A DNA stretch of 64,000 nt from Craspedostauros australis (lineage: Eukaryota; Bacillariophyta; Bacillariophyceae; Mastogloiales; Achnanthaceae). Position numbers and translations under genes: made by a program. The notes under the pieces were generated by a model that saw only the letters and a program-made list of their open reading frames with translations, searched no databases and had not been told where the DNA came from. Position 1 is the first letter of the stretch; the number at the start of each line of letters is the position of its first letter. Shown here piece by piece: positions 51,970 through 61,414 of the stretch. The stretch lies in the NCBI GenBank assembly GCA_026770025.1, contig JAMXDE010000029.1:248001-312000 (forward strand), given 5' to 3'.

Positions 51970-52938
51970 ATGGCAAGGACAGCGACGATGACATCACCAG
52001 GCCATCGGATTGTCAATGTGGCGCTGCTGATCCTCATCTGCTGCCTGGGAACTTCAAGCTGCACGGCATTTGGAGTGCATCATCTATCTTCCGAACACAC
52101 TGTCCGGACGTCAAACTCACATGGCATCAGACTCGAAGCTGCCGTGGAAACGCAGACGAAGGAGGAGCAAGCGTCACTTGCTGCACCCAAACGATCAGCA
52201 TCCGGAACATCATCGCAAAAGAAGAATGATGACCGCTGCCTGACGTTCTTGGCGGAATTCGCGACGGACTCCACGCCCGTGCCAAGCAGCACGCCGAAAG
52301 AAGCGATCGACTACTTTCGCAATCCCAAGCACCTTTCCTTCGGTGCTTCGATGCCAAGCTCCAGAACCAAACCCACACCGCAATTGATGCAGAACTGGAA
52401 GGAGGCCTGCGTCCGCGTGGGCGCCAAGACTCCGACGGACCGCGACATCATCCTTAACGTCCGCACCGTCGGCATCTCCATTCCTGGCCTGACCATCGAA
52501 TGGTCCGCCTACCTCGGCGTCAAGCTGCGCAGGCAATCGAATGGATACCCCATCTTCGAATTCGTGCTGATCCAGGATGAGCTGTGCGCCAAGGGCCTCA
52601 CACCCGTCACGTACATCTTCGATCGCATCACGGGATCGCGCAACGGCAAGCAGAACAAGGACAGTGCACGCAAATCTGACTTTTTCAGTACGATCGGCAT
52701 GCAACGCAACGGTGACAGCAATGTATTCCGGTGCGAAGGGTTCATCGAGATCAATTTTCCCATTCCGCCCCTGTTGTTTCGGTGGATCGGCGAGGACAAG
52801 CAGGCGTCGGAAGAGCGCATGGGCAAGACCATTGGGAATGCGATCAAGAAGGACATGAAGAAGGCCTTGCGGACTTGGGAGGAGACCTACATCGAATGGA
52901 GCCAGCAGCGATCGCAACAGCAGCAGCATCAATATTAA
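51970..52938 (+). CDS. Plastid-type hypothetical, tandem paralogue 2
   Basis: 322 residues from the ATG at 51970 (a second in-frame ATG lies at 51988); the upstream frame to 51826 starts with GTG and is not used. Signal peptide: HRIVNVALLILICCLGTSS, then CTA|FGVHH, a good ASAF-like bipartite plastid signal with Phe at +1, followed by a Ser/Thr-rich transit-like stretch. The mature part aligns with the gene at 50126: LMQNWKEACVRVGAKTPTD, IPGLTIEWSAYLGVKLR, YPIFEFVLIQDELCAKG, TPVTYIFDRITGSRNG and a terminal helix KKDMKKALRTWEETYIEW. So it is a tandem duplicate whose presequence looks clearly plastid. Divergence is high, so the duplication is old. No enzyme motif; a small-ligand or lipid-binding fold is possible. 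Ends in a Gln/His tract (QQRSQQQQHQY). Confidence 0.8.
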   Translation: MARTATMTSPGHRIVNVALLILICCLGTSSCTAFGVHHLSSEHTVRTSNSHGIRLEAAVETQTKEEQASLAAPKRSASGTSSQKKNDDRCLTFLAEFATDSTPVPSSTPKEAIDYFRNPKHLSFGASMPSSRTKPTPQLMQNWKEACVRVGAKTPTDRDIILNVRTVGISIPGLTIEWSAYLGVKLRRQSNGYPIFEFVLIQDELCAKGLTPVTYIFDRITGSRNGKQNKDSARKSDFFSTIGMQRNGDSNVFRCEGFIEINFPIPPLLFRWIGEDKQASEERMGKTIGNAIKKDMKKALRTWEETYIEWSQQRSQQQQHQY

Positions 52939-53259
52939 TATGAGTACGGCTGGATGCATGGATGCATGAGAAGAGATGACTGAATTAATGAGCGTGTGAG
53001 CATTGTGATGAGTGTCGATTGTACTCGCACAGTGTACTATACCACAATGTGTAGAGAAGCAGTTCGATGCCCCATGTATTCCATACCTTTGCGTCTCTCT
53101 GTGTGTCGGTGTGTCTTGCTCTCTTCCTATTTTGACAAATCCCACTAACATGTGACAGTGAGAAGGGTGAGTGCCATTGGGACAATGCAGAAATCTCTGC
53201 TCTGTGCCCTCGATTGAACGAAGAAATAGTAGTCGCACAAGAGATGACGATGGAATTCA

Positions 53260-53372
53260 GGAGATGAACTCGGGACACAACCCTTGGAGTAGATGTTGGA
53301 TCCGGGAGACGAAGTTGGGACACAACCCTTGAAGTAGTTGTTGGATCCGGGAGATGAAGTCGGGACACAACC
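53260..53372 (+). repeat. 45-bp minisatellite, 2.5 copies
   Basis: Unit begins GGAGATGAA.TCGGGACACA and ends GTTGGATCCG. Copies lie at 53260-53304, 53305-53349 and a partial one at 53350-53372, with a few substitutions each. The length is a multiple of three, so minus-strand frames stay open and would read a 15-residue repeat (GCVPTSSPGSN plus four). Confidence 0.88.
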
Positions 53373-54675
53373 TCGGGAGGTTCCCCTTGAGGGTGACTGG
53401 TGATGAGCTCTCATCCCAAGCACGTACTGGTACTCGTTGTTGCGCTCGCCCCGCGATTGATGCATGGGTTCCTGAACAAGATTCACGACGAACCAGTCGC
53501 ACGTTGAAGACCTCATTCCCACAAACTTCGACGAAATTGCTCATCGTTGGAACTTCATTCTGGTGAACAGCCAATGGAAGTTGCGCACATCTTGCTGCAG
53601 TTCTGGAATCTCGCCGGAAGTGATCGTTCTCGAAATGCGGAGGAATGGAGCATCTGTGACGCTCTATTCCATCATGGAGTATTAATGCTCAAACGCACCC
53701 AAACGCACCTCGACTTTACCTAACGTCTCGACACAGCTGTGCAGAACTGCAGAGTTCGCTCCCATGGAAGCGAACAAGCGTTCCGCGGTGCGCACCGAAC
53801 AGGAGCGCCAAACAAGATTCCGCAAAAAATGTGGAGGGAGAAACGCGACACAATGCCCACAACGGACGCAACGGCGACGAAATGGTATCTTTTGTGACGG
53901 CGCTCGCTGTTTTGTGTCCCAATTTTGTGTGTATCGCAGTTTGTGAGGGGCGCCGCTAATAATATCGCTCGGTCACGCCCTCGTGTCAACACTGCGTCTA
54001 AGTGGAATTTGTACGTCCGTTGATTCTGGTATCGGGCGTCACAGTGTCGCAAACAACGTCACGGTTCTCACGACTCTGCATGTATTTTAGCAGAAAGCGA
54101 GTCGTCGAGCGCGGTTTGTTAAGTAAATTGTGGTATGGAAGTCACGTAGAGATGTACGTTGACGGGTCTTGTAGACAGAACATGTGTTGCATGTCAGAGT
54201 TCGGGCTTGGGGAAAATTCTCTCCCAGTTGGCGGGCCACGAGCGAAACATTTTGCCCATCAGCATCTCTTGTCGTTGTGCGTTCACGGTATTGCGTGGGT
54301 GGTCGGGTTGCCTCCATCCAACACGCAGAGTCACATCTTGTTGGGCGGAGTATGCACGCGTCGAGTATTAATACTCCACGAGCACCCCATTTCGCTCAGG
54401 CAATACCGCCATTCTCTCTGGACCAGTACGTACACGTGCTGATTGATCGAGTGAGTGATTGAGTGATTGACACAGTGATCGATCGATCGATCAATTCATC
54501 AACAAAGTAGCAACAACAAAGCAACAACAAAGCCAACAACAAAGTCAACAACAAAGCGAGAACGGCACTTGCAGCCACCTTTACATTCACGTCCAAGTCC
54601 GCATCCAAGAGTCCACTTTCAGTTCGGCCACCTTCGTTTCTCTCTCAATCTTCAAATGGAGAAGCCATCCTTGCA

Positions 54676-54724
54676 GAGAAGAGTTCAGTAGAGTCAAGTT
54701 GAGTTGAGAAGAGTTGAGGAGAGG
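54676..54724 (+). repeat. GAGTT/GAGAA pentamer-rich tract
   Basis: Imperfect run of GAGTT, GAGTC and GAGAA units about 250 bases before the start of C2-like copy C. Confidence 0.5.
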
Positions 54725-54979
54725 AAAGCCCACAACATCAGCGGAGTAGAATAGAGCAGTGCAGAGTACTTGACAGCCTTTGCACCATCTCTTCATTCTC
54801 TGCTACCATCACACCTTCCAAGCAGCGTATTGGTGGAGATCGGCCATCTCTGTGATCACAACACAGCAGGACGGAGCGAAACAGTCTTTGTGCATGGTCT
54901 GGCATGCCCAGTGGACACCAACGACAGACACAAGAATAGTGGCAAGGACGTTGACAAGAACAGATAGAATCAGAACACC

Positions 54980-56197
54980 ATGACAAGACAAAGAGAAAAG
55001 AGCGAACGAGGAGTGCAGGTGCAGCTGGACCTGCGCAGCGTCCACGGCGTCTCCTGGAGGGCCGACAAGGACGCGGAGAACGCGGCGCGACCCAGCATGA
55101 TGGCCGTCGTGGCATTCACGGGATCGGCCACCGACATGATGGTCAGCTCCTCCACGATGTGCAGCCGCACGGGCCACATGGTCATCGAGTCCAGCCCGTT
55201 GCGCATCGATGCGCAGGAGCAGAACGACCGCCCCGACCGCCACTGCCCGCTCTACGCCACCTTCCAGCGCAGGCGTTCGCAGGCCACGCCCTCCGTGCAC
55301 TCCACGTGCTCCTCGTCCGTCTCATCCCACCAGCCGCACGTCAGGGTGCAGCTGCCGCAGCGCGACGACAACGTCCCGTCCGTGTCCTTCGAGAAGACCA
55401 ACCGCGACTGCCGCGTGGTGCGACGCCACTCCGTCTCGCAGACCTTCAGCGACAGCTTCAAGGATGCTTCCGATGCAACCGCCGAAGAAGCCGCTACTAC
55501 CGCAACTCCCACAGAAACCACCACAACAACAGACACGACGCCAGGCCTCGAATGGGGCGACCAAAGCGAGGCCTCCATGCCCGAGATCCTCGAACTGCAC
55601 GTCAGCATCCGCTCCGACGACAACCGGATACTGCAGGAGGGCATCGCCCATCTCGTCCTGTTCGGCAGCCTCGAGGACTCCGCCATCTCGACCGTCGAGA
55701 TCCCCATCAAGCGCCACTGCAGCGTCGATCCCTCCGAGACCAATCCCGGCATCATCATCGAGGACGACGCCTTCGTGCGCATGAACGTGTATATCGGCGC
55801 CTCCAGCGATGACATCTCATCGCCGTGCGCTTCCCGGTGCACCGCCACGACGGAGGAGTGCTCGGTCGATACCAACGACGACGACGAGGAGGACATGAAG
55901 CATCCGCTGGATCTGTGGCAGATGGAGGAAAAGCAGCGGCACAACGAAGAGAAGCTCGAAGAAGCGCGCGTCAAGTCGGCCGAGATGGCCTTCGATGAGA
56001 TGGCGGTCGAAGCCTCCAGCCAGAGGTCCTTGTCGTGCGGCAGCATGGATCTGCGCCAGATCATGCTCACCCTCACGGACGCCTTCCGGTGCAGCGACAA
56101 GACCGCCCGCGAGGAGGAGGACGGATGCGCCGCCACGCTCATGGAGGCATCCACGATGGGTTCCACCATCGTCACGAGGGCATCGATGGGGCTCTGA
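54980..56197 (+). CDS. C2-like family protein, copy C
   Basis: Single-exon protein of 405 residues, the shortest of the three family members, with the C2-like core at its N-terminus (about 10-275). Blocks: VQVQLDLRSVHGVSWRADK (12-30), RPSMMAVVAFTGSA (37-50; compare APTMAAVSVTRNA in copy A), SSPLRID (71-77), VRVQLPQRDD, and PEILELHVSIR...LQEGIAHLVLFGS (201-230; compare LGIANLVISG in copy B). A Thr/Ala-rich linker (EEAATTATPTETTTTTDTT) interrupts the core, as longer inserts do in copy A. After the core come an acidic run (NDDDEEDMKHPLDLWQ), a helix rich in Glu/Lys (MEEKQRHNEEKLEEARVK) and a Ser/Met-rich end. It follows the two tandem plastid-type genes. A C2-like membrane- or GTPase-binding role is inferred only from strand pattern; no Ca-binding Asp cluster is evident. 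Confidence 0.75.
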   Translation: MTRQREKSERGVQVQLDLRSVHGVSWRADKDAENAARPSMMAVVAFTGSATDMMVSSSTMCSRTGHMVIESSPLRIDAQEQNDRPDRHCPLYATFQRRRSQATPSVHSTCSSSVSSHQPHVRVQLPQRDDNVPSVSFEKTNRDCRVVRRHSVSQTFSDSFKDASDATAEEAATTATPTETTTTTDTTPGLEWGDQSEASMPEILELHVSIRSDDNRILQEGIAHLVLFGSLEDSAISTVEIPIKRHCSVDPSETNPGIIIEDDAFVRMNVYIGASSDDISSPCASRCTATTEECSVDTNDDDEEDMKHPLDLWQMEEKQRHNEEKLEEARVKSAEMAFDEMAVEASSQRSLSCGSMDLRQIMLTLTDAFRCSDKTAREEEDGCAATLMEASTMGSTIVTRASMGL

Positions 56198-56930
56198 GGA
56201 ATGTACTCTCAGTCGACCCAGCTGTTGTGCCTTCCCCTGTTTTGCTCCACTCTATTTCATCCCATTCGATTGCCATACCGGACTACCACAATACCATACT
56301 ACCCTATACTCTTCTACATATGATATATTCCATCACTTCAGTTTCAACCAAAGCATTCACGTAGTCTGCGGAGACTCAGGACCGACCAACCAATCGTGCC
56401 ATGCACTTCCCAAGACACAGTCACCAACACAATTCAACATCAACATATTCTACCACACATTTAAACGTAACAACATGCCAGTTAATCGACTTCACGTACT
56501 CTACGATCGTGCTAACTTTACACAATGCTAATGCAGTATCCTGACCTTCCATAGATCCTATCACACATCTTCATGAGAGTGTAATACCAATCTCCATGGA
56601 GCTCCAAAGACTTCTTCCACCAAGAGAGAGAACAGATTCTACACGACATCTCGCGCTTTTGTCTCCCCTCATTTCTTTGATCAGTTAGCGATGTCCGATT
56701 GGCGATCGGGAATCGACCCCTTCGATCCAATCGCCTCGTGTCCATCCATTTGTCAACAATTCGACGAACTGGCGAAAGAGAGGAGTGATTTTCCGCGTTG
56801 TGGGTGGAATGGAGGCAACACCACTACCAACGATCCATCCACAATACTCCACAATACTCATGCCTTTGATTGTGTTTGTGTTTGTGCTTGTGTTCAGATA
56901 GATAGAGAGAGAGAGGTGGAGAGAGACACC
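56198..56930. other. Spacer and leader of the DEAD-box gene
   Basis: No gene. The helicase frame is open from an ATG at 56691, but 56830-56930 is GTTTGTG/GAGAGA low-complexity DNA that reads CVCVCAC, so it is more likely untranslated leader. Confidence 0.5.
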
Positions 56931-59660
56931 ATGGTGAGCAAGATGGCCAAGAGGAAGAAGGAAAGCACGGAGATGGTCACAGACGACGGTGTTGCCAAGA
57001 CCACGAGCAGCATCAACAACAACAGCAACAACAACAAGAGCAACAACAGCAAGAAAAAGAAGGCCAAAAAGAGCAAGAAGAAGAAGAAGAGGCAAGAGGA
57101 TGAGGACGATGACGATGACGGCCATGCTCAGAGTAACGAGAATGGCAATGAAGCCACAGCGCGCACGCAATCCGATGCGGCAGGCCGTCCGCTGCACAAG
57201 ACGCTGCAGGGCTCCTTCCGTTCCATCGAACCCCAGCTATCACCAGGCGTGCTGAAGTACTTGGACGCGCAGAACTTCCACGAGATGACGCCCGTGCAGG
57301 AGGCCACCATCCCGCTCTTCCTGCAGAACAAGGACGTTGCGGTGCAGGCCGTCACTGGCAGCGGCAAGACGCTGGCCTTCCTCATCCCCATCGTGGAGCG
57401 CATTCGCAACATGAACCTCTCCAAGAAGCAGATCGGCGCCATGGTCATATCGCCCACCAGAGAGCTCGCCATGCAGACGTGCCGCGTCTGCGAAGCTCTG
57501 TGCGAGGCCGCGGCCATCGCCAAGCCGCTGCTGCTGGTCGGCGGCGGCTCCTCCAGCGGCTCCAACCACCGCCCCGTCACGAAGGATCTGGAGAACTTCC
57601 GCAACGACGCATCGGACATCGTCATTGGCACGCCGGGCCGAATCGATGACGTGCTCACGCGCTACAGCGTCATCGACCTGGCGGAGCTCGATATCCTGGT
57701 GCTGGATGAAGCGGACGTCCTGCTCTTTGGAAGGGCCATGATGGACCCGACGCTGTCCTCCATCCTCAATCAGCTGCCGCGCATGAGGCGCACCGGCATC
57801 TTCAGCGCCACCACCACCTTCACGAGCACCAATTCCATTCAATCCCTGCTGCAGCGCGCCGGAATGCGCAACCCCGTGCTCGTCAATGTCAGCGTCGGTG
57901 TGAAGGATGCGCCGGCGTCCAAAGCAGACGGCGACAAAAACTCTTCCGCTCTCACATCATCCAGCAAGGCCAGATCCAAGACGACCTACACGCCCAGCTC
58001 GCTCTCCAACTTCTACGCCATCACCAAGATCGAAGACAAATTGAGCCGCCTCGTCTCCTTCCTGCAGACGCACAACGAACAAAAGATCATCGTCTTCTTC
58101 CTCACCTGCACCTGCGTCGAGTTCTTTGGCAACGCGCTGCGTCAGATCGCGGAAAAGGCCAACAACCTCGACGTCGAGATCCTGCACGGCAAACTCAGCC
58201 AGAAGCGCCGCGAAAAGTCCATGGATCGGTTCCGCGAATGCAAGACAGGCACGGCCTTGTTCTGCACGGATGTGGCAGCGCGTGGACTCGATGTCTGCGA
58301 TGTCGATTGGGTCGTGCAGTACGATGCCCCGCAGAATCCGTCCCAATTCGTGCATCGTGTCGGCCGAGCGGCGCGGGCAGGGCGCAAAGGATCCAGTCTG
58401 GTGTTTCTCAGCGAGAAGGAAGAGGCCTACGTCGATCTTCTGGCGAATCGGCAGGTACCGCTCGACTTGCTGTCCGAGTCGGAGCCGTGTTGTCAGTCTG
58501 TGCGCGTGAATGATAGCGAGGATGGTGGTGACGACGAGCAACAAACGGTCGAGGATATCCTTCCAAAGGTTCGTGAGCTCGTTCTGACGGATCGCGACTA
58601 CCTGGAGAAGGGGACCAAGGCCTTCACTTCCTACATCCGTGCCTACAAGGAGCACACGTGCGCCTTCATCTTTCGGTAAGTGCAGAGGTTTCGCATTGCT
58701 GTTGCTGTTGCCAATTGATTGATCGCATGTGCAAGGATGGCGGAACAACGATGGAACGATGACGATGATGTGGTACGAGTATGAACCACACACCACTGCA
58801 AGGCCTTCTTCGACAAGTAGGGGTGCATGAGGAAGTGTCTGCGCATTCATTCTCAAAATGGGATGATGCCGGATGTAGATTCATGAACAATTACAGCTCC
58901 CATGATCTTGTGGAATGATGATGCACTTGCCAAAACAAACATGATGGAGAGAAAATCAGTAGTTCTCTCCGGGCGCATTTCGCTGATGGTCGACACTGCA
59001 AACGGACACAGACAGTAACCCAGAGCCCTAACATTTTACCCTGCTCATTCCACCACTCCCCCCATGTCTTTTCGCATGCACATGTATCATCACACAATAC
59101 TTCTGCACGTGCTTCACAGATTCGCATCATTGGATCTTGGCAGCCTCGCAACCGGCTTCGTCCTGCTGCGCTTGCCCAAGATGCCCGAACTGCGTGAGTA
59201 CAACGGCAAGCTGAAGCACTTCACTCCTGCAGGACCCGAGATCAACATCCACGGCATCCCGTTCCTGGACAAGGCCCGCGAAGCTGCGCGACAGAAGCGA
59301 CTGGCCGCGGAATTGGCCGCCGGCGGAAAGAACGCAAAGCAGATCAAGGCGGAACAACGCAAGGCGCAGCAATTGCAACGTCAGAAGGACAAGCGCAAGG
59401 ACGCAGTCGCGAAAGGCCGCAACCCACACAAGAAGCGTGGTCGCAATGCCCGCATCATGGATGAATGGGAAGAGCTGGCCAAGGAAGAGCGGCTGTTCAA
59501 GAAGCTGCGGCGTGGCAAGATCACGAAGGAGCAGTACGAGGAAGAGCTGTACGGCGTGAGTGCCACGCTGTCCTCGAAGCCCAAGAAGGGCAAGGCATCG
59601 TCTAACAAGGGCGGCGCAGGTGATGATGACGATTCTGGATCGGATTCCGACAGTAGTTAA
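56931..59660 (+). CDS. DDX55: DEAD-box RNA helicase DDX55/Spb4
   Basis: ATP-dependent RNA helicase needed for 60S ribosomal subunit assembly in the nucleolus. Two exons, 56931-58675 and 59120-59660, with a 444-nt intron (CG|GTAAGT...TTCACAG|ATTC) that splits an Arg codon; 761 residues. Motifs: Q-like F..MTPVQ, I AVTGSGKT (140-147), Ia PTRELA, Ib GTPGR, II DEAD (259-262), III SAT, V TDVAARGLD, VI HRVGRAAR (475-482). The C-terminal extension KGTKAFTSYIRAYKEH...CAFIFR followed by FASLDLGSLATGF and LPKMPELR is the DDX55/Spb4 signature and continues exactly across the splice. A Lys/Asp/Glu-rich N-terminus (KKKKAKKSKKKKKR) is a likely nucleolar signal. The ATG at 56931 has Kozak context ACCATGG. 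The end is acidic (DDDDSGSDSDSS). Confidence 0.95.
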
Positions 59661-60062
59661 GCTCAGAGAGGCACCATTGAAGCCATCCAGTATCTGTTGA
59701 AGTAGGTCATAATACTATCGTTCCGTGTTGGCGAGTATGATAGTAGTAGCATTGCAGTTCCATAGTTCGTACGGATATGACGAGAGCAGAGTGCCACGAA
59801 GAGTGTTGCGAAGAGTGAGGTTGATGTCAAGCCGGCGACTGTCGGTGGACAGACGGATTTGCATCCAACCAAGATCGAAAAGTGAGAATGCGTGTCCACG
59901 ACAACATGATCCATTCCAGAACGCAACAAAAAGAAGATCCATCCCCACAACACTCCGATCACATCAACCATTGCACTCGATGGCATGGGTATAGCAGAGG
60001 ATAAGGGAACAAGAAGTACGCTAGCCACAATCGCACCACAAGAACGAACAAAGCAATTGATC
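59661..60062. other. Spacer before the plastid-type hypothetical
   Basis: 402 bases between same-strand genes; no supported gene. The next frame is open upstream to 59985, but that adds a segment that would mask the signal peptide. Confidence 0.45.
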
Positions 60063-61064
60063 ATGTTTGTTTCAAACAATCTCACTCGCATTCTGTTGCT
60101 GCTGGTGCTGCAGCCATCCATTGGCTTCCTTGTCCATGAGCCCCAACATCAACATCAACAGCAGCAACATCAACAGCAACGACGAAGTCCAAAGATCGGC
60201 ACGGCACATCGCAGCCATGTCCCACACAAAGCAACATCAAGACCGCCACACCACCAGCCCCGCGACAGATCCAACAGCAACACGGGCCTTTCATGCAACC
60301 CGACTGCGTCGGATACGCCGGCGACGACCGCTATCGAATTCTGGCTCGACATCCGCGCAACGGCCATGAATCCAGCCGAGGCCATTCGCAATTTGTGTGG
60401 CGACATTGGTGTCACGGTCGAGGAGCCCAGCATGCAGCAGGATCTCGTCACGCGCGTTGTTGCGATGCAAGAGCTGTACAGGGAATCCGTGAATGCGGGC
60501 ATGGATCACGACATGGTGCTGCTCAGTTCGGGCGACGGCATCTTGCAGCGCGGGGAAGACAGTTGCGGCAGCATCGTGCCATTGTCGACGGATGAACCCA
60601 TGGATATCGAAACCTTGATGCGGTCCACGGATGTGGTTTCCAACGGGGATTGGATCATTCTGGATGCGGAAGATGCATCCTCCAGCGCGGATGCCGAGAA
60701 GAGAGTTGCCGCGATCGAGAGCTGCCTGGACCTCCTGACTTCCATGAACCCAGCTTCTCCGGCGGCGATGGACGACAGCACGGGATTGATATTGCAGACG
60801 CCGTCGGATGCATCAACGAACAAGGGTGGAATCGCGATCCACTGTCCCACAAAGACACTGCTGATGGAGCTCGTTGCACGGCTGCAGTCACGGCAGATGG
60901 GATCCAGCACGACGATGACCGACTCCGGCATTATGATACCTCGCGATGATTCGGACGGCGATCCAAGTGATGCCGTTGCATCGTTGTCGTCAAATTCTGT
61001 GAAGCTCGCCATCTTGCTGCCCTTTGATTTCATTCTGTGGCAGACAGCGCTAGTCTACAATTAG
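60063..61064 (+). CDS. Plastid-type hypothetical protein
   Basis: 333 residues from the ATG at 60063, chosen because MFVSNNLTRILLLLVLQPSI is then an N-terminal signal peptide. The following IG|FLVHEP puts Phe at the likely +1 position, an ASAF-like plastid motif, and a His/Gln/Arg/Ser-rich segment (about 25-90, HQHQQQQHQQQRRSPK) could be the transit part. The presumed mature protein (about 95 on) is acidic and mostly helical: AIEFWLDIRATAMNPAEAIR, NLCGDIGVTVEEPSMQQDL, AMQELYRESVNAGMDHDMVL, CLDLLTSM, and near the end SVKLAILLPFDFILWQTALVYN, a hydrophobic C-terminus. I recognise no domain or catalytic motif. An ATG at 59985 in the same frame is less likely. It may be a diatom-specific plastid or periplastid protein; confidence is in the gene, not the function. 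Confidence 0.7.
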   Translation: MFVSNNLTRILLLLVLQPSIGFLVHEPQHQHQQQQHQQQRRSPKIGTAHRSHVPHKATSRPPHHQPRDRSNSNTGLSCNPTASDTPATTAIEFWLDIRATAMNPAEAIRNLCGDIGVTVEEPSMQQDLVTRVVAMQELYRESVNAGMDHDMVLLSSGDGILQRGEDSCGSIVPLSTDEPMDIETLMRSTDVVSNGDWIILDAEDASSSADAEKRVAAIESCLDLLTSMNPASPAAMDDSTGLILQTPSDASTNKGGIAIHCPTKTLLMELVARLQSRQMGSSTTMTDSGIMIPRDDSDGDPSDAVASLSSNSVKLAILLPFDFILWQTALVYN

Positions 61065-61414
61065 TCGATGCAGATCATGCAGATAATAGGACGTACTAGT
61101 ACGCGCAAGCATGATGTACAGCCTTTTCGCATCATGGCAATAGACTGAGTATGGCAGAGTACGAATAGAGAAGACTACGTGCGTTTTGTGTAGTTTCGAA
61201 ATGAGTCGAGCCAACAGGATGGAGTTGAAAATTGACTCAGCCAAGGAGAGAGCACTCTGTCAAAATGCTTGCGCAAGCCTTCTCCAGTTTGTCGCACCGT
61301 GGCGTTGATGCAACCTGCATTGGAATATGTGCCATGGATGCTGGTCTCGTCCACATCCATGATGTGTGTCTGTCTCTATATATATAGACGGAAACAAGCG
61401 GAATATCCCAAAAT
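61065..61414. other. Convergent spacer
   Basis: 350 bases between convergent stops. It contains a TATATATA stretch (about 61379-61386) and a TATGGCAGAG variant of the recurrent motif. No gene is supported. Confidence 0.5.

Larger units (their letters stand above)
52939..54979. other. 2-kb spacer with minisatellite
   Basis: It holds a 45-bp minisatellite (53260-53372), a GAGTT-type pentamer tract (54676-54724) and a CAACAAAG/CAACAACAAAG tract (about 54.50-54.56 kb) near the leader of the next gene. No supported gene; frames over the minisatellite begin at GTG or TTG. Confidence 0.4.

Noticed and set aside
56691-56930. N-terminal extension of DDX55 from the ATG at 56691
   Set aside because: It reads CVCVCACVQIDREREVERD from low-complexity leader DNA; the ATG at 56931 has a strong Kozak context and is followed by the usual basic N-terminus.
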